A stretch of 64,000 bases of DNA, taken from assembly GCA_963575745.1 (NCBI GenBank), contig CAUYUJ010014756.1, positions 1 to 64,000 on the forward strand. The letters run 5' to 3'. Made by a program: the position numbers and the translations under genes. The notes under the pieces are model-generated. The model saw only the letters and a program-made list of their open reading frames with translations, was not told where the DNA came from and made no database searches. Origin of the DNA: Prorocentrum cordatum. Taxonomy: Eukaryota; Sar; Dinophyceae; Prorocentrales; Prorocentraceae. Shown one piece after another: positions 1 to 9,941 of this stretch. Each line of letters begins with the position of its first letter. Within the stretch, counting starts at the first letter, position 1.

Positions 1-180
1 GGCTCCTCCCCCCTCCTCCTCGCTCCTCCTCCTCCTCCTCCTCCTCGTTCTCCGCCCCTCCTTCACCTCCTCCTCCTCCTCCTCCTCCTCTCCTCTCCTC
101 CTCCTCCTCCGCCTCCTCCTCCTCCTCCTCCTCCTCCTCCTCCTCCTCTTCCTCCTCCGCCTCCTCCTCCCGAAGCAGCC
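1..180. repeat. (TCC)n polypyrimidine tract
   Basis: Nearly pure C/T sequence dominated by TCC triplets, running off the left edge of the window. Any reading frame through it encodes only poly-Ser/Pro/Leu or poly-Glu/Gly/Arg, so no gene is called. Confidence 0.95.
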
Positions 181-725
181 TTTGGGCTCGAGATCGGGCG
201 AAGGGCCCACAAGCGCGACGCCACCCAAACATGCCTGTACGACGATGCGTGCGGCGGCCAGGCACGGGCGGCCCCAACGCTCGGAAGTCTAATGCAAGCT
301 CCGTGGCGGGCGCTCTCTTGCCGCACCATTTAGGAGACGCTATACTGCAAGATCCTGTGTTCGGGTCGGCGGAACATGAGCGACGCGGGAAACAAGAAAC
401 ACAAAAAACGGGGTCGTCTTCACCGACATTCGCGCGTCAGTTGCCCGCGCAAGGTCGCGCGCAAGCGCCCTCGTCTCCAAGGTGGCGCGCCTCGCTCACG
501 GCACGCGTAAGCTACGGCGTAAGGAGGTCGCCATGTTAACCTTCTTTCGACGAGTTTCTTGTCGTCGCCCGCACAGTGATAGCAGATGCTTACGCATCCC
601 ACGCAAGAGCGACACGCGACATGCCCCGCACCTTCCACCACGTCATGATCACGCGGGCGGGGGGGGCGCCGGACGAGTGGGGTCAGAAGCAGGGTGGAGG
701 CCCCGGCGGCCCTCTTGGCCGCTCC
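181..725. other. non-repetitive stretch, no supported gene
   Basis: Mixed-composition DNA between two TCC tracts. Short open frames exist on both strands but none shows a recognisable domain or splice context. Its middle (385-535) is a copy of a dispersed repeat also found at 7440-7576. Confidence 0.6.
385..535 (+). repeat. dispersed repeat, copy 1 of 2
   Basis: Shares the blocks AAAACGGGGTCG, TTCACCGACA, AAGGTCGCGCGCAA and GCCCTC in the same order with 7448-7576, where the second copy lies at the start of a zinc-finger gene intron. No inverted ends were seen. Confidence 0.6.
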
Positions 726-1206
726 CCGCGCGGCATCCGTTCTTGTTCCTCCTCCTCTTCCTCATCCTCATCCTCATCCTCCTCCTTCTCCTACTCCTCT
801 TCCTACTCCTCCTCCTCGTTATCCTCATCCTCATCCGCATTGTCATCCTCTTTGTCATCCTCCTCCTCCTCCTCCTCCTCCTCCTCCTCCTCCTCCTCCT
901 CCTCCTCCCCCTCGTCCTCCTCCTCCTCCTCTTCCTCCTCCGCGTTCTCTTCCCTCCTCTTCCTCCGCCTCTTCCTCCTCCTCCTCCTCCTATTCCTGCT
1001 CCTCCCCCCCTCCCCCTCCCCCTCCTCCTCCTCCTCCTCCTCCCTCCTCCTCTCCTCCTCCTCTCCCTCCTCCTCTCGTCCTCTCCTCCTCCTCCTCCTC
1101 CCTCCTCTCTCCTCCTCCTCCTCCCTCCCTCCTCCTCCCTCCTCCTCCTCCTCCTCGTTATCCTCCCTCCTCTTCCTCCTCCTCGTCCTGTTCCTCCTCC
1201 TCCTAC
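726..1206. repeat. (TCC)n polypyrimidine tract
   Basis: About 480 bp of almost uninterrupted pyrimidine with TCC as main unit and occasional ATCC or GTTATCC variants. Long Leu/Pro/Ser open frames across it are artefacts of composition. Confidence 0.95.
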
Positions 1207-2340
1207 TCGAACGGTTGGTTTGCAGTGAATGTTGGGTGTGGGAAGTGACTTGTCCGCCGCCTTGTGTGGCTCAAGGTCGACCTTTCCGCGCCCGCTCTTA
1301 GGCTCTCTTTCTCAGCCGCTTGTACACCATTGTCTGCTTTTCAGCTCGATACAAAATAGTCGCGTTCGATATTGCACCCCGTACTTCACGCTCTCTTCCA
1401 CGCGCAGCCATAGCCCGCGTGGCAACACCTCGCCTTCGCTGCGACCGTTCTACGTCGACATGCTCCGCGTGCTTCCGCTTTACAACAACATGCTTTGCGC
1501 GTTTCTGATGTACGCTCGCCTTCATGCATTCATACACTTCGTCAAGGCAGGCGACGTGTCTTTTGGGACCGTCGGGGTGGCGCTCGCCCAGCCGCCAGGA
1601 ACGACGGAGACAGAGCTGCGCACGAACATCTCCAACGACTTCTGCACCTTCTCCCAGGCTCGCCCAGACTGTGTGTGAACAACTCGTAGACCTGACGCCA
1701 TCATCGCATGTGGCTGTGAGTGCAGCCTCAGATGTCAGACAACAGCTCGGCACGACAATAACATCTCCGGCGTTGGCGAAGGGTCCCGAGTTTCTTGTGA
1801 CTGGGCGGAAGTGGCAACGGACACGACGCCTCCATTGCATCCGCTTGTGGGTGTAGCCGAGGGTGCCAGACGGTCGACGAATCCGACGTTCCAGTGTTTG
1901 CGAAGCGCCCCGAGCTCCTGGTGGCTATGCTGCCAGAGCCGGGGAGACCCAGGCAGAGAACAGCAGGAAGATAAAGGAAGGTTCGGCGACTATGTTGTCA
2001 GCGCTCCGGGGTGCCGTGACACGAGCCTGGGGCGACTTGTCTTCGATCTCTTGGAATCAGACTTTCGCAATTTCCCACGCACTCCCTGCTACCTGGCAGA
2101 TCTAGATCCCGATTCCCGACGCAGCCTCACCTTGCATATCGTACAGCTGGCTGTCAAGAGCAGACTTCTGATTTCCTCAAACGAAACCTGGAGTCCGAAA
2201 AAACGATCGCTTCTGGCTGAGATTTCTGCCGGGCGTAGCACGCCTGGCTCGAGCCGCGTCGGCGCAGGCCCTCCGGGCCGTGCATCCTCGTCCGCCCGTT
2301 GGCGCAAATTGTACAAAGCAGCGCTTCCCAGACCTCCGAG
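1207..2340. other. no supported gene
   Basis: Unique-looking sequence of moderate GC. Several overlapping open frames of 60-190 codons occur on both strands without conserved motifs, Cys/His patterns or consistent splice sites. Confidence 0.5.
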
Positions 2341-2344
2341 GTAT

Positions 2345-2475
2345 GGCAAAAGTAAGGCTGAGGTTTTCGTCGGCTTCGGCCTTTGAGGGCCCTCGCCGGG
2401 CCCCAGGACCAGCAAAAAACGGCTCGGGACGAAAACTGGCCTTGGGGAAAAGGGTCGGGACTTCCAAAGATTCCG
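2345..2475. repeat. inverted-repeat element, copy 1 of 3
   Basis: Centred on the GC-rich core GGGCCCTCGCCGGGCCCC. GAGGTTTTCGTCGGC on the left is roughly inverted by GACGAAAACTGGCC on the right, so the segment can fold. Related copies lie at 10185-10310 and 26700-26845 with the same order: GGGCCC core, then AAAAACG, then GGGGAA(A)GGGTC. Confidence 0.55.
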
Positions 2476-2679
2476 CATTGAACAACTCATGGCATCGGAT
2501 ATCTGGGTTTCTGCCAGCCGGGGCGCTTGTCTCATGGCGGTTACAGGGCGCATGCTATGCCTTTGCGGAGGCGCGTTGGGGTATAGAGTATCCATCCGCT
2601 CTGGGACAGTCGTTCCCGACGGCGGGAAAAACGCGTTGCACCGTGATTCGTCAGCCGAGCCTGTGCTCTGCACCTCTCC

Positions 2680-2775
2680 AGGCCTCCCAGAGAGGGTCCA
2701 AGCAGATGGGGTCGGAAGATCGTGCTGCGTCGCCAATGCCCCTCCGTTGCGGTTCGATGCGGAGTTTTTTCCGAA
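2680..2775 (+). mobile_element. MITE-B, degenerate left end
   Basis: Matches the left terminal inverted repeat of the complete MITE-B at 44560-44787: AGGCCTCCCAG, then AGCAGATGGGGTCGGA, then a mutated CGTCGCC core and GGTTCGATGCGGAG. The right half is missing. Confidence 0.7.
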
Positions 2776-2879
2776 CCATCCTGTGGTGTTGGGTCCTCGT
2801 TTTGAAGAGACAGCGCCCCGCGTTCACTCCTTCCTCCCGCTGCCCCCTCCCCCCTCCCTCCTCCTCTTCCCCCTATCAC

Positions 2880-3757
2880 GGCACACCCCTCACACGCTTC
2901 GTGGCCCCATAGGGAGCTCCACCGAAGGCCCCAGTGGCTGCGGGCGCATGGCGGCGCCGCACCCATTTCGGCACACCCCTCACACGTTTCGTGGCCCCAT
3001 AGAGAGCTCCACCGAAGGCCCCAGTGGCTGCGGGCGCATGGCGGTGCCGCACCTATTTCGGCACACCCCTCACGCTTCGTGGCCCCATGGGGAGCTCCAC
3101 CGAAGGCCCCAGTGGCTGCGGGCGCATGGCGGCGCCGCACCCATTTCGGCACACCCCTCACACGTTGCGTGGCCCCATAGGGAGCTCCACCGAAGGCCCC
3201 AGTGGCTGCGGGCGCATGGCGGCGCCGCACCCATTTCGGCACACCCCTCACACGTTTCGTGGCCCCATAGGGAGCTCCACCGAAGGCCCCAGTGGCTGCG
3301 GGCGCATGGCGGCGCCGCACCCATTTCGGCACACCCGTCACACGCTTCGTGGCCCCATAGGGAGCTCCACCGAACGCCCCAGTGGTTGCGGGCGCATGGC
3401 GGCGCCGCACCGATTTCGGCACACGCCTCATACGTTTCGTGGCCCCATAGGGAGCTCCACCGAAGGCCCCAGTGGCTGCGGGGGCATGGCGGCGCCGCAC
3501 CCATTTCGGCACACCCCTCACACGCTTCGTGGCCCCATAGGGAGCTCCGCCGAAGGCCCCATAGGGAGCTGGCTGCGTCCGCATTTCGGCGGCGCCGCAC
3601 CCATTTCGGTACACCCCTCACACGTTTCGTGGCCCCATAATGAGCTCCACCGAAGGCCCCAGTGGCTGCGTCCGCATGGCGGCGCCGCACCAATTTCGGC
3701 ACACCCCTCACACGCTTCGTGGCCCCATAGGGAGCTCCACCGAAGGCCCCAATGCTA
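2880..3757 (+). repeat. 90-bp minisatellite, about 10 units
   Basis: Units start with GCACACCCCTCACACG at 2881, 2971, 3061, 3149, 3239, 3329, 3419, 3509, 3609 and 3699. Period is 90 bp, except one 88-bp and one 100-bp unit; the 100-bp unit carries an internal duplication of CCCCATAGGGAGCT. Because 90 is divisible by 3 and the unit has stop-free frames, long repetitive open frames appear on both strands (30-residue repeats such as RHTPHTLRGPIGSSTEGPSG). A diverged unit continues at 3796-3850. No start context or non-repetitive coding flank supports translation. Confidence 0.95.
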
Positions 3758-3894
3758 CCGCCCTCATGCGTCCCGTACGCCCAGGACAGCGTTTCGCGGC
3801 ACGCCTTTCGTGGCCCCACAAGGAGCCCCACCGAAAGCGGCACCCACAAAGCGTTCTTCACAATTGCATATGGTTGGGTCCTTCGCCAGGATAT

Positions 3895-4000
3895 TTTTTT
3901 TTGTCCACGCCGACGGCGCCGATGCACCGCCGACGTCGCCGATGCAGCGGCGATGCGGCGCGATCCTCCGACCCAATTTGTTCGGAACCCATCTGGGAGG
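3895..4000 (-). mobile_element. MITE-B, right half
   Basis: Read on the minus strand it begins CCTCCCAGATGGGTTCCGA, then GGGTCGGAGGATCGCGCCGC, then a CATCGCCG/CTGCATCGGCG palindrome. This matches the terminal inverted repeat of the 44560-44787 copy. The internal part (CCACGCCGACGGCGCCGATG) also matches; the other end is lost in a T-run. Confidence 0.75.
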
Positions 4001-4004
4001 TTTC

Positions 4005-5725
4005 TGCACCTGTGGATGCGCTGATGAGCGTCGGGCGCTGCTAAAAGTGGCCCCGACCCACGGTTACCCCCCAGCTTCACCCAGGGAGGCGCAGACGACC
4101 TCCAGGGCACCCCCCACGAGGCCCCGGAGGGCCCGCGGGGCTCCAACATGGAACGACAACCCGTGGACCCGGACATTTCTAAGCCGGCTGCGCCGGCGAT
4201 CGCGGGCGCAGGTGTCGCTTTTGGCGGGGCGCGCTGGGCCCGAGGCGCGGGAGGAGGCGGACGAGAAGAGGGTGGCCGCGGAGGTGGAAAAAAAGGGCTT
4301 CGGTTTTCAGCTACCACCCATCCGTCACAGTACCACACACCGCCTCAGTTACCCCAGCGTTGAGCGCCTTCCTGTTCTTGGCCGGGCTGCGCTGGCCCAA
4401 CAGACCAGACTTGGGGACGGGAGTGGGCGTTGGGGCTACCTACTGCTGTATTCCAGCAAGCGTTTCAACGTTGTGCGATTTCTCACGACTCTATTGCTAT
4501 GTTTGGTTTGCTGCCATGCATTGTCGATTCACCCCAGTGCATTCAAGCCTTTCATAGATCGCGCGTTTCATGTTTCTTGTTATTCAGCCTTGCCTAAGCC
4601 CTGTATGCAGTTTCATGTTATTTACACTTGCCTCACACCGCCTTCGATCCGTTACATGTCCATGCTGACCCTCCTCTGCTTTTTTTCGGGGCCACCTGAC
4701 CCCCAGGGCAGGGCGGGCCCCATAAGCGCGTCACAGGCCAGCCTTCTAGACCACCCGCAATCTCAATGTCTATTTCCATGCATCTTGCAGCTGCCATTCA
4801 GATATACAGGCCAGCCTACCTGGCTAGCCTGCCAAGACAGCCCCTTTTTCATGGCACTTTGAGCTCGTGCCTAACCCGAGACGAGGAGACAAAAAGCACG
4901 AGGGTCAGGGTCAGAGGAGGCTTGGGGTGAACTGGAAAACCTTGGGCTGCAACCCAAGAACCGCCACTGCTTGCATGGTCTTTACCACTCCAACGTTTCT
5001 GTACTAGCCGCGCAGGCCGAACAGGACAGACATGGGGACGAGGGCGATGGGTAGGAGGCTTATTTTGGGGGGATGGGCGACAGGGTTATCTGCGGCCATT
5101 GCAGCCAGCACTTTACAGTCTGTTGTTCAGTACCACGTGTGTCTCCTCACTACGCCATTGGCTCGGCGTTGTCCGTTCTGCTCATACTGTCCACACACCG
5201 CTTTGCATTTAGGCTTTACTTACTCGCGCGCTCTCTCGCCCAGGCCTTAGTGGCATCGCTCGCTTCCTTTAACCTCCTTCTCACGTGTCGCGAGCATCCA
5301 GCTGTTCCATTTCAATCCCGCTTGCGGGAGGTTGCAGTGGCGAGACCTCCTGCATTGTTCCACCCCCTGGCCATAGTTATTCCTCCGATCATGTGTTCAG
5401 TTGTCTTTGTTTGTATTGGTATCCCCCCTTGAGTTATCCTTGCGTCGCCCGATTCATTTTGATGCACGTCTATCTGCACACGATCTGTCTGACCAGATTA
5501 ATGCGGAGGGGGTGACTATTATGGGGGGAGGTTGATATACTGAGGGTTTCAGGCTGGCCGTATTTGCCACCTGGCAGGCGCATTATCCTATTTGTTCCTC
5601 TTCGCCTAACGTTTGAACCGTTCTTTTCCGTTGCGCCCGACAGGTTGATTCGCTCCTTGCCGCATCGTCAAGTCGGTTTCTTGGTTCATACTTGAACGCT
5701 TCATGTTGGCACACCAAGTCCGAGC
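4005..5725. other. no supported gene
   Basis: Unique-looking DNA. Two regions starting near 4385 and 5010 share GGCC..ACAG...CAGAC.TGGGGACG and may be an old duplication. The long open frame entering from the 90-bp repeats runs to 4862 but loses any repeat or domain character after about 3800. Confidence 0.5.
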
Positions 5726-6255
5726 AACGTAAAGAGGAGAGGAGGAGGGGGAGGGGGAGGGGGAGGAGGAGGAGGAGGAGGAGGAGGAGGAGGAGGAGGA
5801 TGAGGCGGAGGAGGAGGACGAGGAGGAGGAGGAGGAGGAGGAGGAGGGAGGAGGGGGAGGAGGGGGAGGGAGGAGGAGGAGGAGCAGGAGGAGGAGGACG
5901 AGGGGGAGGGGAGGAGGAGGAGAGGAGGAGGAGGAGGAGGAGGAGGAGGAGGAGGAGGAGGAGGAGGAGGAGGAGGAGGGAGGGGAGGGGGAGGGGAGGA
6001 GAGGAGCAGGAGGAGGAGGAGGAGGACGACGAGGGAGGAGGAGGAGAGGAGGAGGAGGAGGAGGAGGAGGAGGAGGAGGAGGAGGAGGAGGAGGAGAGGA
6101 GGGGAGGGGGAGGAGGAGGAGGGGGAGGAGGAGGGAGGAGGGAGGAGGAGGAGGAGGAGGAGGAGGAGGAGGAGGAGGAGGAGGAGGAGGGGGACGAGGA
6201 GGAGTAAGAGTGAGGAGGAGGAGGAGGAGGAGGAGGAGGAGGAGGAGGAGGAGGT
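5726..6255. repeat. (GGA)n polypurine tract
   Basis: About 530 bp of nearly pure purine, mostly GGA units. It is the opposite strand orientation of the TCC tracts elsewhere in the window. Confidence 0.95.
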
Positions 6256-6950
6256 AGTGGTGGATGCCTCCAGAGCCCCTGGTGCTGGCGCCGCTCTACC
6301 CTGGGCGCCACGGCGCCCGCCCGGATTGTCGTCGGAGCCTCCTAGGCGGCTCTGGTGGTGCCTGGGGAGTCGGCTCAAAGGCTGGGAAAGGCCTGGACAG
6401 TTCAAGGAGTCCTGTTTGCTCTTCTCTCGCGCCGCCTGAGGCCGAGGGGTTGAGACCAACACCAAGATCGTGCCTCCACCGAGGGAAGGTGCTCCCGATC
6501 TCGGCGACGGTGGCAAGACTCGGGCTTCCAGGGTGGCCGGAGTACTGCCACCAACTTTTTGATCCGCGGGTCGAGAGCGAGCCTCTTCCGGTCGAAGCTA
6601 AGCGGGCCGCGCACAGTTTTAATCAACAGAGGAAGGGAAGAAGAAGGCGGGGCCTCAAGTCAAGGCCAAGAGAGGGCAAAGTACTGCCACCGACACCCCA
6701 ATCCAGGATCAGCTGACCCCTGGTGAAGGCAGCCCCTCGTGTTGGTGTTGGTGCCCAGTTCCAGGCCTCCAATATTTCGGTCTTGTTCTTCTCTCGCATC
6801 GTCTGGCGAGCCGTCCGCCCATCTGCCGGGGGGGGGGGGGGGGGGGCGAGGGCTCAGCCGCCAGTGCGCAGCCGTTCTGGCTCAAGACTCCGCGACGGGT
6901 TCGGGAAGCCCTGGCCACCGCGCGCCACCCCGTGCGCCACTCTTGGCACG
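6256..6950 (+). other. upstream region of zinc-finger gene, no gene called
   Basis: Mixed DNA ending in a G-run (6831-6846). The frame of the downstream exon stays open back to 6723 but without an ATG. A further upstream exon may exist and is not resolvable. Confidence 0.4.
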
Positions 6951-7987
6951 ATGGAGGAGGGCCTCGCCGAGCCGCTGCCGATAGTTCCACCGGAGGAGGC
7001 TCAAATCGCAGCCGCCTTCTTCGGGCCCCGCTGGCACGCGCGGGTGCCGACGCCAGAAGCACCTGCATGCTCCGAGACGGATGGGCGTGGCGGCCCAAGC
7101 CTCGCGGCTGGCAAGAGTTGCAAGGTCAACGCAGCTGGTCTTGGCGTGAATGTGTGCGATGCGCTGTCAGCTCCCTCCCACGAGGACGAGGACCAGCTTC
7201 AGACTGCGCGCGACGATGGCGCGAGCGAGAAGTTCTACTGCCAGTTCGCCCCGGAAGAGTCGACTCGTCCACGGGCATGCACCGTCAACCTGGGCATCGC
7301 GCCGCCTTGGGGAACGCAGGCGCAGCGCGCGCCAGCCAACGACTTCGCATGCTTCTACGGCCCGCCCCAAAGAGCTAGCATGGCCGACTGCCCGAAGGAT
7401 TTCCGCAGGGAGCTGAAAAACTGCGCCACCGGGGGTCAGGTAAGCGACGCAGAAAAACGGGGTCGCTTTCACCGACACTGGCGCGCAAGCGCCCTACGTA
7501 AGGTCGCGCGCAACTGAGTGCCCTCTTCTCCGCTGTGGCGTGCCGCGCTGGCGGCCCGCACAAGCCACCGCGTAAGTTGAAGTCGGGCCTGTCACTCTAC
7601 AGGGGGAATCTTCAGAACTGGTTCTGACAAGAAACAGTCTGGGGACGATCTCTGGAGCCTCTTCTGCATGTGTCTGAGCATGTTTGGGGGGGCATCTTGC
7701 CTCTGTCGCCCAAGAGCCCCCCTGCAGGAGGGCACGCCCGACCGACTGGCAAGGACGCCTCCCCCTCTCGTCGCTCAGGTGGTGTCCGTGGGCTCCATCG
7801 GGCACCCGCACTCGTGCGGCGAGCCGTGCAGGCACCGCGCGCGCGAGGCGGGCTGCCCCCGGGGCGCGAGCTGCCCCATGTGCCACCTGTGCCGCGGGCG
7901 CTCGGAGCGCGCCGGGGCCGCGCGGGCGCTGCGGCCGGCCGCGGCGGGCGGCGCCGCCGCGGCCATCCCCGCGGCGCCGGGGGGGGG
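6951..7987 (+). CDS. CCCH-type zinc-finger protein, two predicted exons
   Basis: Exon 1 (6951-7439) opens at the first ATG of its frame and gives 163 codons, MEEGLAEPLPIVPPEEAQ onward, ending GGTCAG before GTAAGC. A 339-bp intron (7440-7778) ends in CTCGTCGCTCAG. Exon 2 (7779 onward) continues in the same phase with VGSIGHPHSCGEPC, then a complete C-x8-C-x5-C-x3-H finger (CRHRAREAGCPRGASCPMCH) and an Ala/Pro/Gly-rich tail. CCCH fingers usually bind RNA, so a post-transcriptional role is plausible but is inferred. The 3' end is uncertain: the frame stays open to 8330, but a GCAAGT donor-like site at 7988 coincides with a MITE-A end fragment, so exon 2 is cut there. Third-position GC is high. 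A second related finger exon lies at 10553-10777 and could belong to the same gene. Confidence 0.6.
7440..7778 (+). other. predicted intron carrying two repeats
   Basis: GTAAGC donor after CAG and CTCAG acceptor before G; splicing joins two frames in phase 0. Its left part (7448-7576) is the dispersed repeat of 385-535 and its right part is a MITE-A copy (7578-7746). An alternative donor GTAAGT at 7572 lies directly against the MITE. Confidence 0.55.
7578..7746 (+). mobile_element. MITE-A copy inside an intron
   Basis: Left end TGAAGTCGGGCCTGTCACTC followed by TACAGGGGGAAT and AGTCTGGGGACGAT; right end CCTGCAGGAGGGCACGCCCG. Both match the MITE-A terminal repeats. No matching 8-bp flanking duplication remains. 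Confidence 0.85.
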
Positions 7988-7988
7988 G

Positions 7989-8012
7989 CAAGTCGGGCCT
8001 GCCCCTTCTACA
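7989..8012 (+). mobile_element. MITE-A left-end fragment
   Basis: AAGTCGGGCCTGCCCC followed by TTCTACAG is the first part of the MITE-A left terminus. It abuts the coding part of the zinc-finger exon and creates a GC-AAGT donor-like sequence. Confidence 0.6.
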
Positions 8013-8166
8013 GTCGGGGCGCTGCAGAAGGAACCCGTTTCGTTGGGGAGGGGCTCGGTGTTCCTGGACGGTTTCAGAGTTTGCCTCGGGTTTTCCTGGG
8101 GTTTTCCATGGGAAATCGAGGTTGAACTTACGGGAAAAAGGGGCCTCGTGCCTTATTTAGGGTTCC
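8013..8166. other. short spacer, no gene
   Basis: Unique-looking DNA between two MITE-A segments; an open frame crosses it without recognisable domains. Confidence 0.4.
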
Positions 8167-8331
8167 TTAGGTCAACGCCTCGACTATATGGGGGGGAGAG
8201 AATGCAAAAACGGTCGAAGAGTAGTCCTGGGGCGACGTCTGGAGCACTTGTGTTGCTCATGTTCGGGTATGGTTGGAGCATGTTTCGTTTTTCGTCCAAG
8301 GTCCGCCCGTGGGGGGGCATGCCCGACTGAA
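8167..8331 (+). mobile_element. MITE-A copy
   Basis: TTAGGTC at the left, AATGCAAAAACGGTCGAAGA and AGTCCTGGGGCGACGTCTGG inside, TTTTTCGTCCAAGGTCCGCC, then GGGGGCATGCCCGACTGAA at the right. Co-linear with the other copies over its full length (165 bp). No clear target duplication. Confidence 0.85.
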
Positions 8332-8402
8332 GGCGAGGGCCCCGCCGCCGCAGCCCCACGAGGTGTGCCGGCCCGGGGGCCCTGGGAGAGAGCGGCACTC
8401 CT

Positions 8403-8582
8403 ACAGTGGAGACCCATGCCAAGGAGCACCCTGCTGGCCTCTCCAGGGTGCCCTGGGTTTCGCGGGTCTCGATGGTTTTGCGATGGAAGGCGCGACGTTC
8501 CCACACCAGAGATCGGTGGACGTCCTGGGGCCTCAGGGTTGGGTTTCTTGTGGAAGGTGTCTTGTGGACTGGGCTCCACTGT
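8403..8582 (+). mobile_element. MITE-C copy with ACAGTGGAG inverted ends
   Basis: Starts ACAGTGGAGACCC and ends GGGCTCCACTGT, giving a short imperfect inverted terminal repeat. About 160 bp is shared with 39075-39235 (CCCATGCCAAG, CAGGGTGCCC, GATGTTCCCAC/GACGTTCCCAC, CAGGGTTGGGTTTCTTGTG). No target duplication was identified. Confidence 0.6.
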
Positions 8583-8585
8583 GCA

Positions 8586-8773
8586 GGGGAACAAACAATG
8601 ACATCAACACAAAAATTCGGAGGTCCTCGCGGGTTCCTCGGATAGGCACTGAGGGCCCCCTGGCGGCGCCTCTGGCGCCGCCCCTGGCGCGCTCCGCGCG
8701 CCTGGGAGGGGAGTCCAGCGCCCGTCCGAGAGATCCGTGCGAGTTCTTATATTTATGTCAGTGATTGTTCCCC
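8586..8773. mobile_element. MITE-D, element with 33-bp inverted ends
   Basis: Left GGGGAACAAACAATGACATC... and right ...GATGT-like TTATGTCAGTGATTGTTCCCC are imperfect inverted repeats of about 33 bp. They enclose a GC-rich centre with CTGGCGGCGCCTCTGGCGCC. Only one copy is seen in the window. Confidence 0.55.
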
Positions 8774-8779
8774 TACTCT

Positions 8780-8920
8780 AGGCCTCCCAGATGGGGTCCG
8801 AGTAGACGGGGTTGGAGGTTTGCGCCGCATCTCCGATGCATCGGCGATGCGGCTCGATGTAGAGCCCGATGTCATCCTCGCCGACGGCACCGACGCATCG
8901 CCCGACACCCCCGACGTCAT
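8780..8920 (+). mobile_element. MITE-B copy lacking the right end
   Basis: AGGCCTCCCAGATGGGGTCC, then the core CCGATGCATCGGCGATGCGG, CTCGATGTAGAGCCCGATG and CGCCGACGGCACCGACGCAT. It follows the complete copy at 44560-44787 from its left end to about two thirds of its length. Confidence 0.8.
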
Positions 8921-9027
8921 GTTTTTTGATGGCGTCGACCCCAGAGGTCGGGCAAGGGCCCCCAGAGACCGAGCATAGCAAAAAGCCCATCGCCCTGATG
9001 TTTTTGTGACTCGAGGGGGCTTGGGAC

Positions 9028-9282
9028 CTTAGTGGGCCATGTAGACGACAGGGCCGATTTTTCACCTGCTCCTTTTTGCCATTTTGATTGCCGGTTCCGA
9101 CGCCGTTGTTTTACCGGTCCCGTCGCCGTTTTTCACCGGCTCCAGCTCTGGTTCCAATCCCAGAGCCGCTTCTGTTGCCGTCTCCGGTCGCCGTTCTTGT
9201 TGCCGCTCCCTTCCTCAAGAGACAGTTCTTTGTTCGGGAAACGGTGGAAAAAAAGGCCCTGCCGCTTCCGGGGCCCACTAAG
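9028..9282. mobile_element. MITE-E with 8-bp target duplication
   Basis: Perfect 11-bp inverted ends CTTAGTGGGCC / GGGCCCACTAAG. Homology continues inward to CAGGGCC....TTTTTCACC against its inverse GGTGGAAAAAAAGGCCCTG. Flanks are CTTGGGAC (9020-9027) and CCTGGGAC (9283-9290), 7 of 8 identical. An 8-bp duplication is the hallmark of hAT elements. The 255-bp body encodes nothing recognisable, so it is non-autonomous. Confidence 0.75.
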
Positions 9283-9290
9283 CCTGGGAC

Positions 9291-9823
9291 GCGGTATCGT
9301 TTGTCCGATCCCCATCCCCATCCCCACCCACATCACGAGCCCCACCGCCTCGCCACCCCGGCTGGGGACGTGCCCCCTCGGCACCCGAAGAGAGCAGCAT
9401 AGTTATACAGATCCCCCTCCAGGGGACCAAGTCGGCCCGCGGGGCCCAGCCCACGCCAGTGGGGAGGGGGATCGGCGCAGCGATGCTCCGCTGGGACCCC
9501 CTCTGCGCGGCCCCCATCTGTGAAGGGGCCCCAGGACACAAATAAATACACACAGATAAAAAGATTCCCCATATTGTCCCACATCTTCTGGGTTCTTGTC
9601 TTCCCCCCCACTTCCCACAGTTTCCCAGACTTTCCTGGGAATCGACGATTACTTGTGTTTGTGTGTTTTCTCCCCTCCTGAATCTGGCGAGCCTGCAGGC
9701 GCCGTGGGCACAGGCCCCGCGCCGGGCGGGGCCGGCGCGCCGGGAGCAGCCAGCCTACGTGGCCCTGCGCGCCCCCGCCGGCGAGGGGGGCCTGCTGGCG
9801 CCCGAGGCGGCGGCTCGGGGGCT
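9291..9823. other. GC-rich stretch, no supported gene
   Basis: Contains CATCCC repeats near 9311-9330 and a GC-rich block (9690-9823). The block stays open in several frames, for instance LQAPWAQAPRRAGPARREQP, and could be an exon. A weak inverted pair, CACAAATAAATACACACAGA near 9537 and TGTGTTTGTGTGTTTTC near 9655, suggests another decayed foldback. Confidence 0.35.
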
Positions 9824-9892
9824 CCCAAACGGGGTGGTGACCACACCGTGCAGTGAGTCGGTGGGGATTCGGGGTCACCGCACGGTTTTGGG
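9824..9892. mobile_element. MITE-F hairpin, copy 1
   Basis: CCCAAACGGGGTGGTGACC at the left is inverted by GGGGTCACCGCACGGTTTTGGG at the right; the 69-bp unit is almost wholly palindromic. The same ends occur at 9942-10027. Confidence 0.65.
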
Positions 9893-9941
9893 ACTCGGGT
9901 CGTTCTCCGAGGATGTCTCGGGCGACTGAAGCCTCCAGGGT

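Noticed and set aside
482-1301. Several 180-250-codon frames of poly-Leu/Ser/Pro
   Set aside because: They are translations of TCC tracts. The same applies to frames in 5692-6516, 12634-14086, 25332-26472, 41232-43566 and the TAC/ACT arrays.
2880-3757. Regularly spaced repeats resembling a CRISPR array
   Set aside because: The whole 90-bp unit is conserved with no unique spacers, and the organism is eukaryotic; it is a minisatellite.
3024-4862. A 612-codon plus-strand open frame through the 90-bp repeats
   Set aside because: Openness follows from the stop-free 90-bp unit; beyond the array the translation has no domain or compositional sign of coding.
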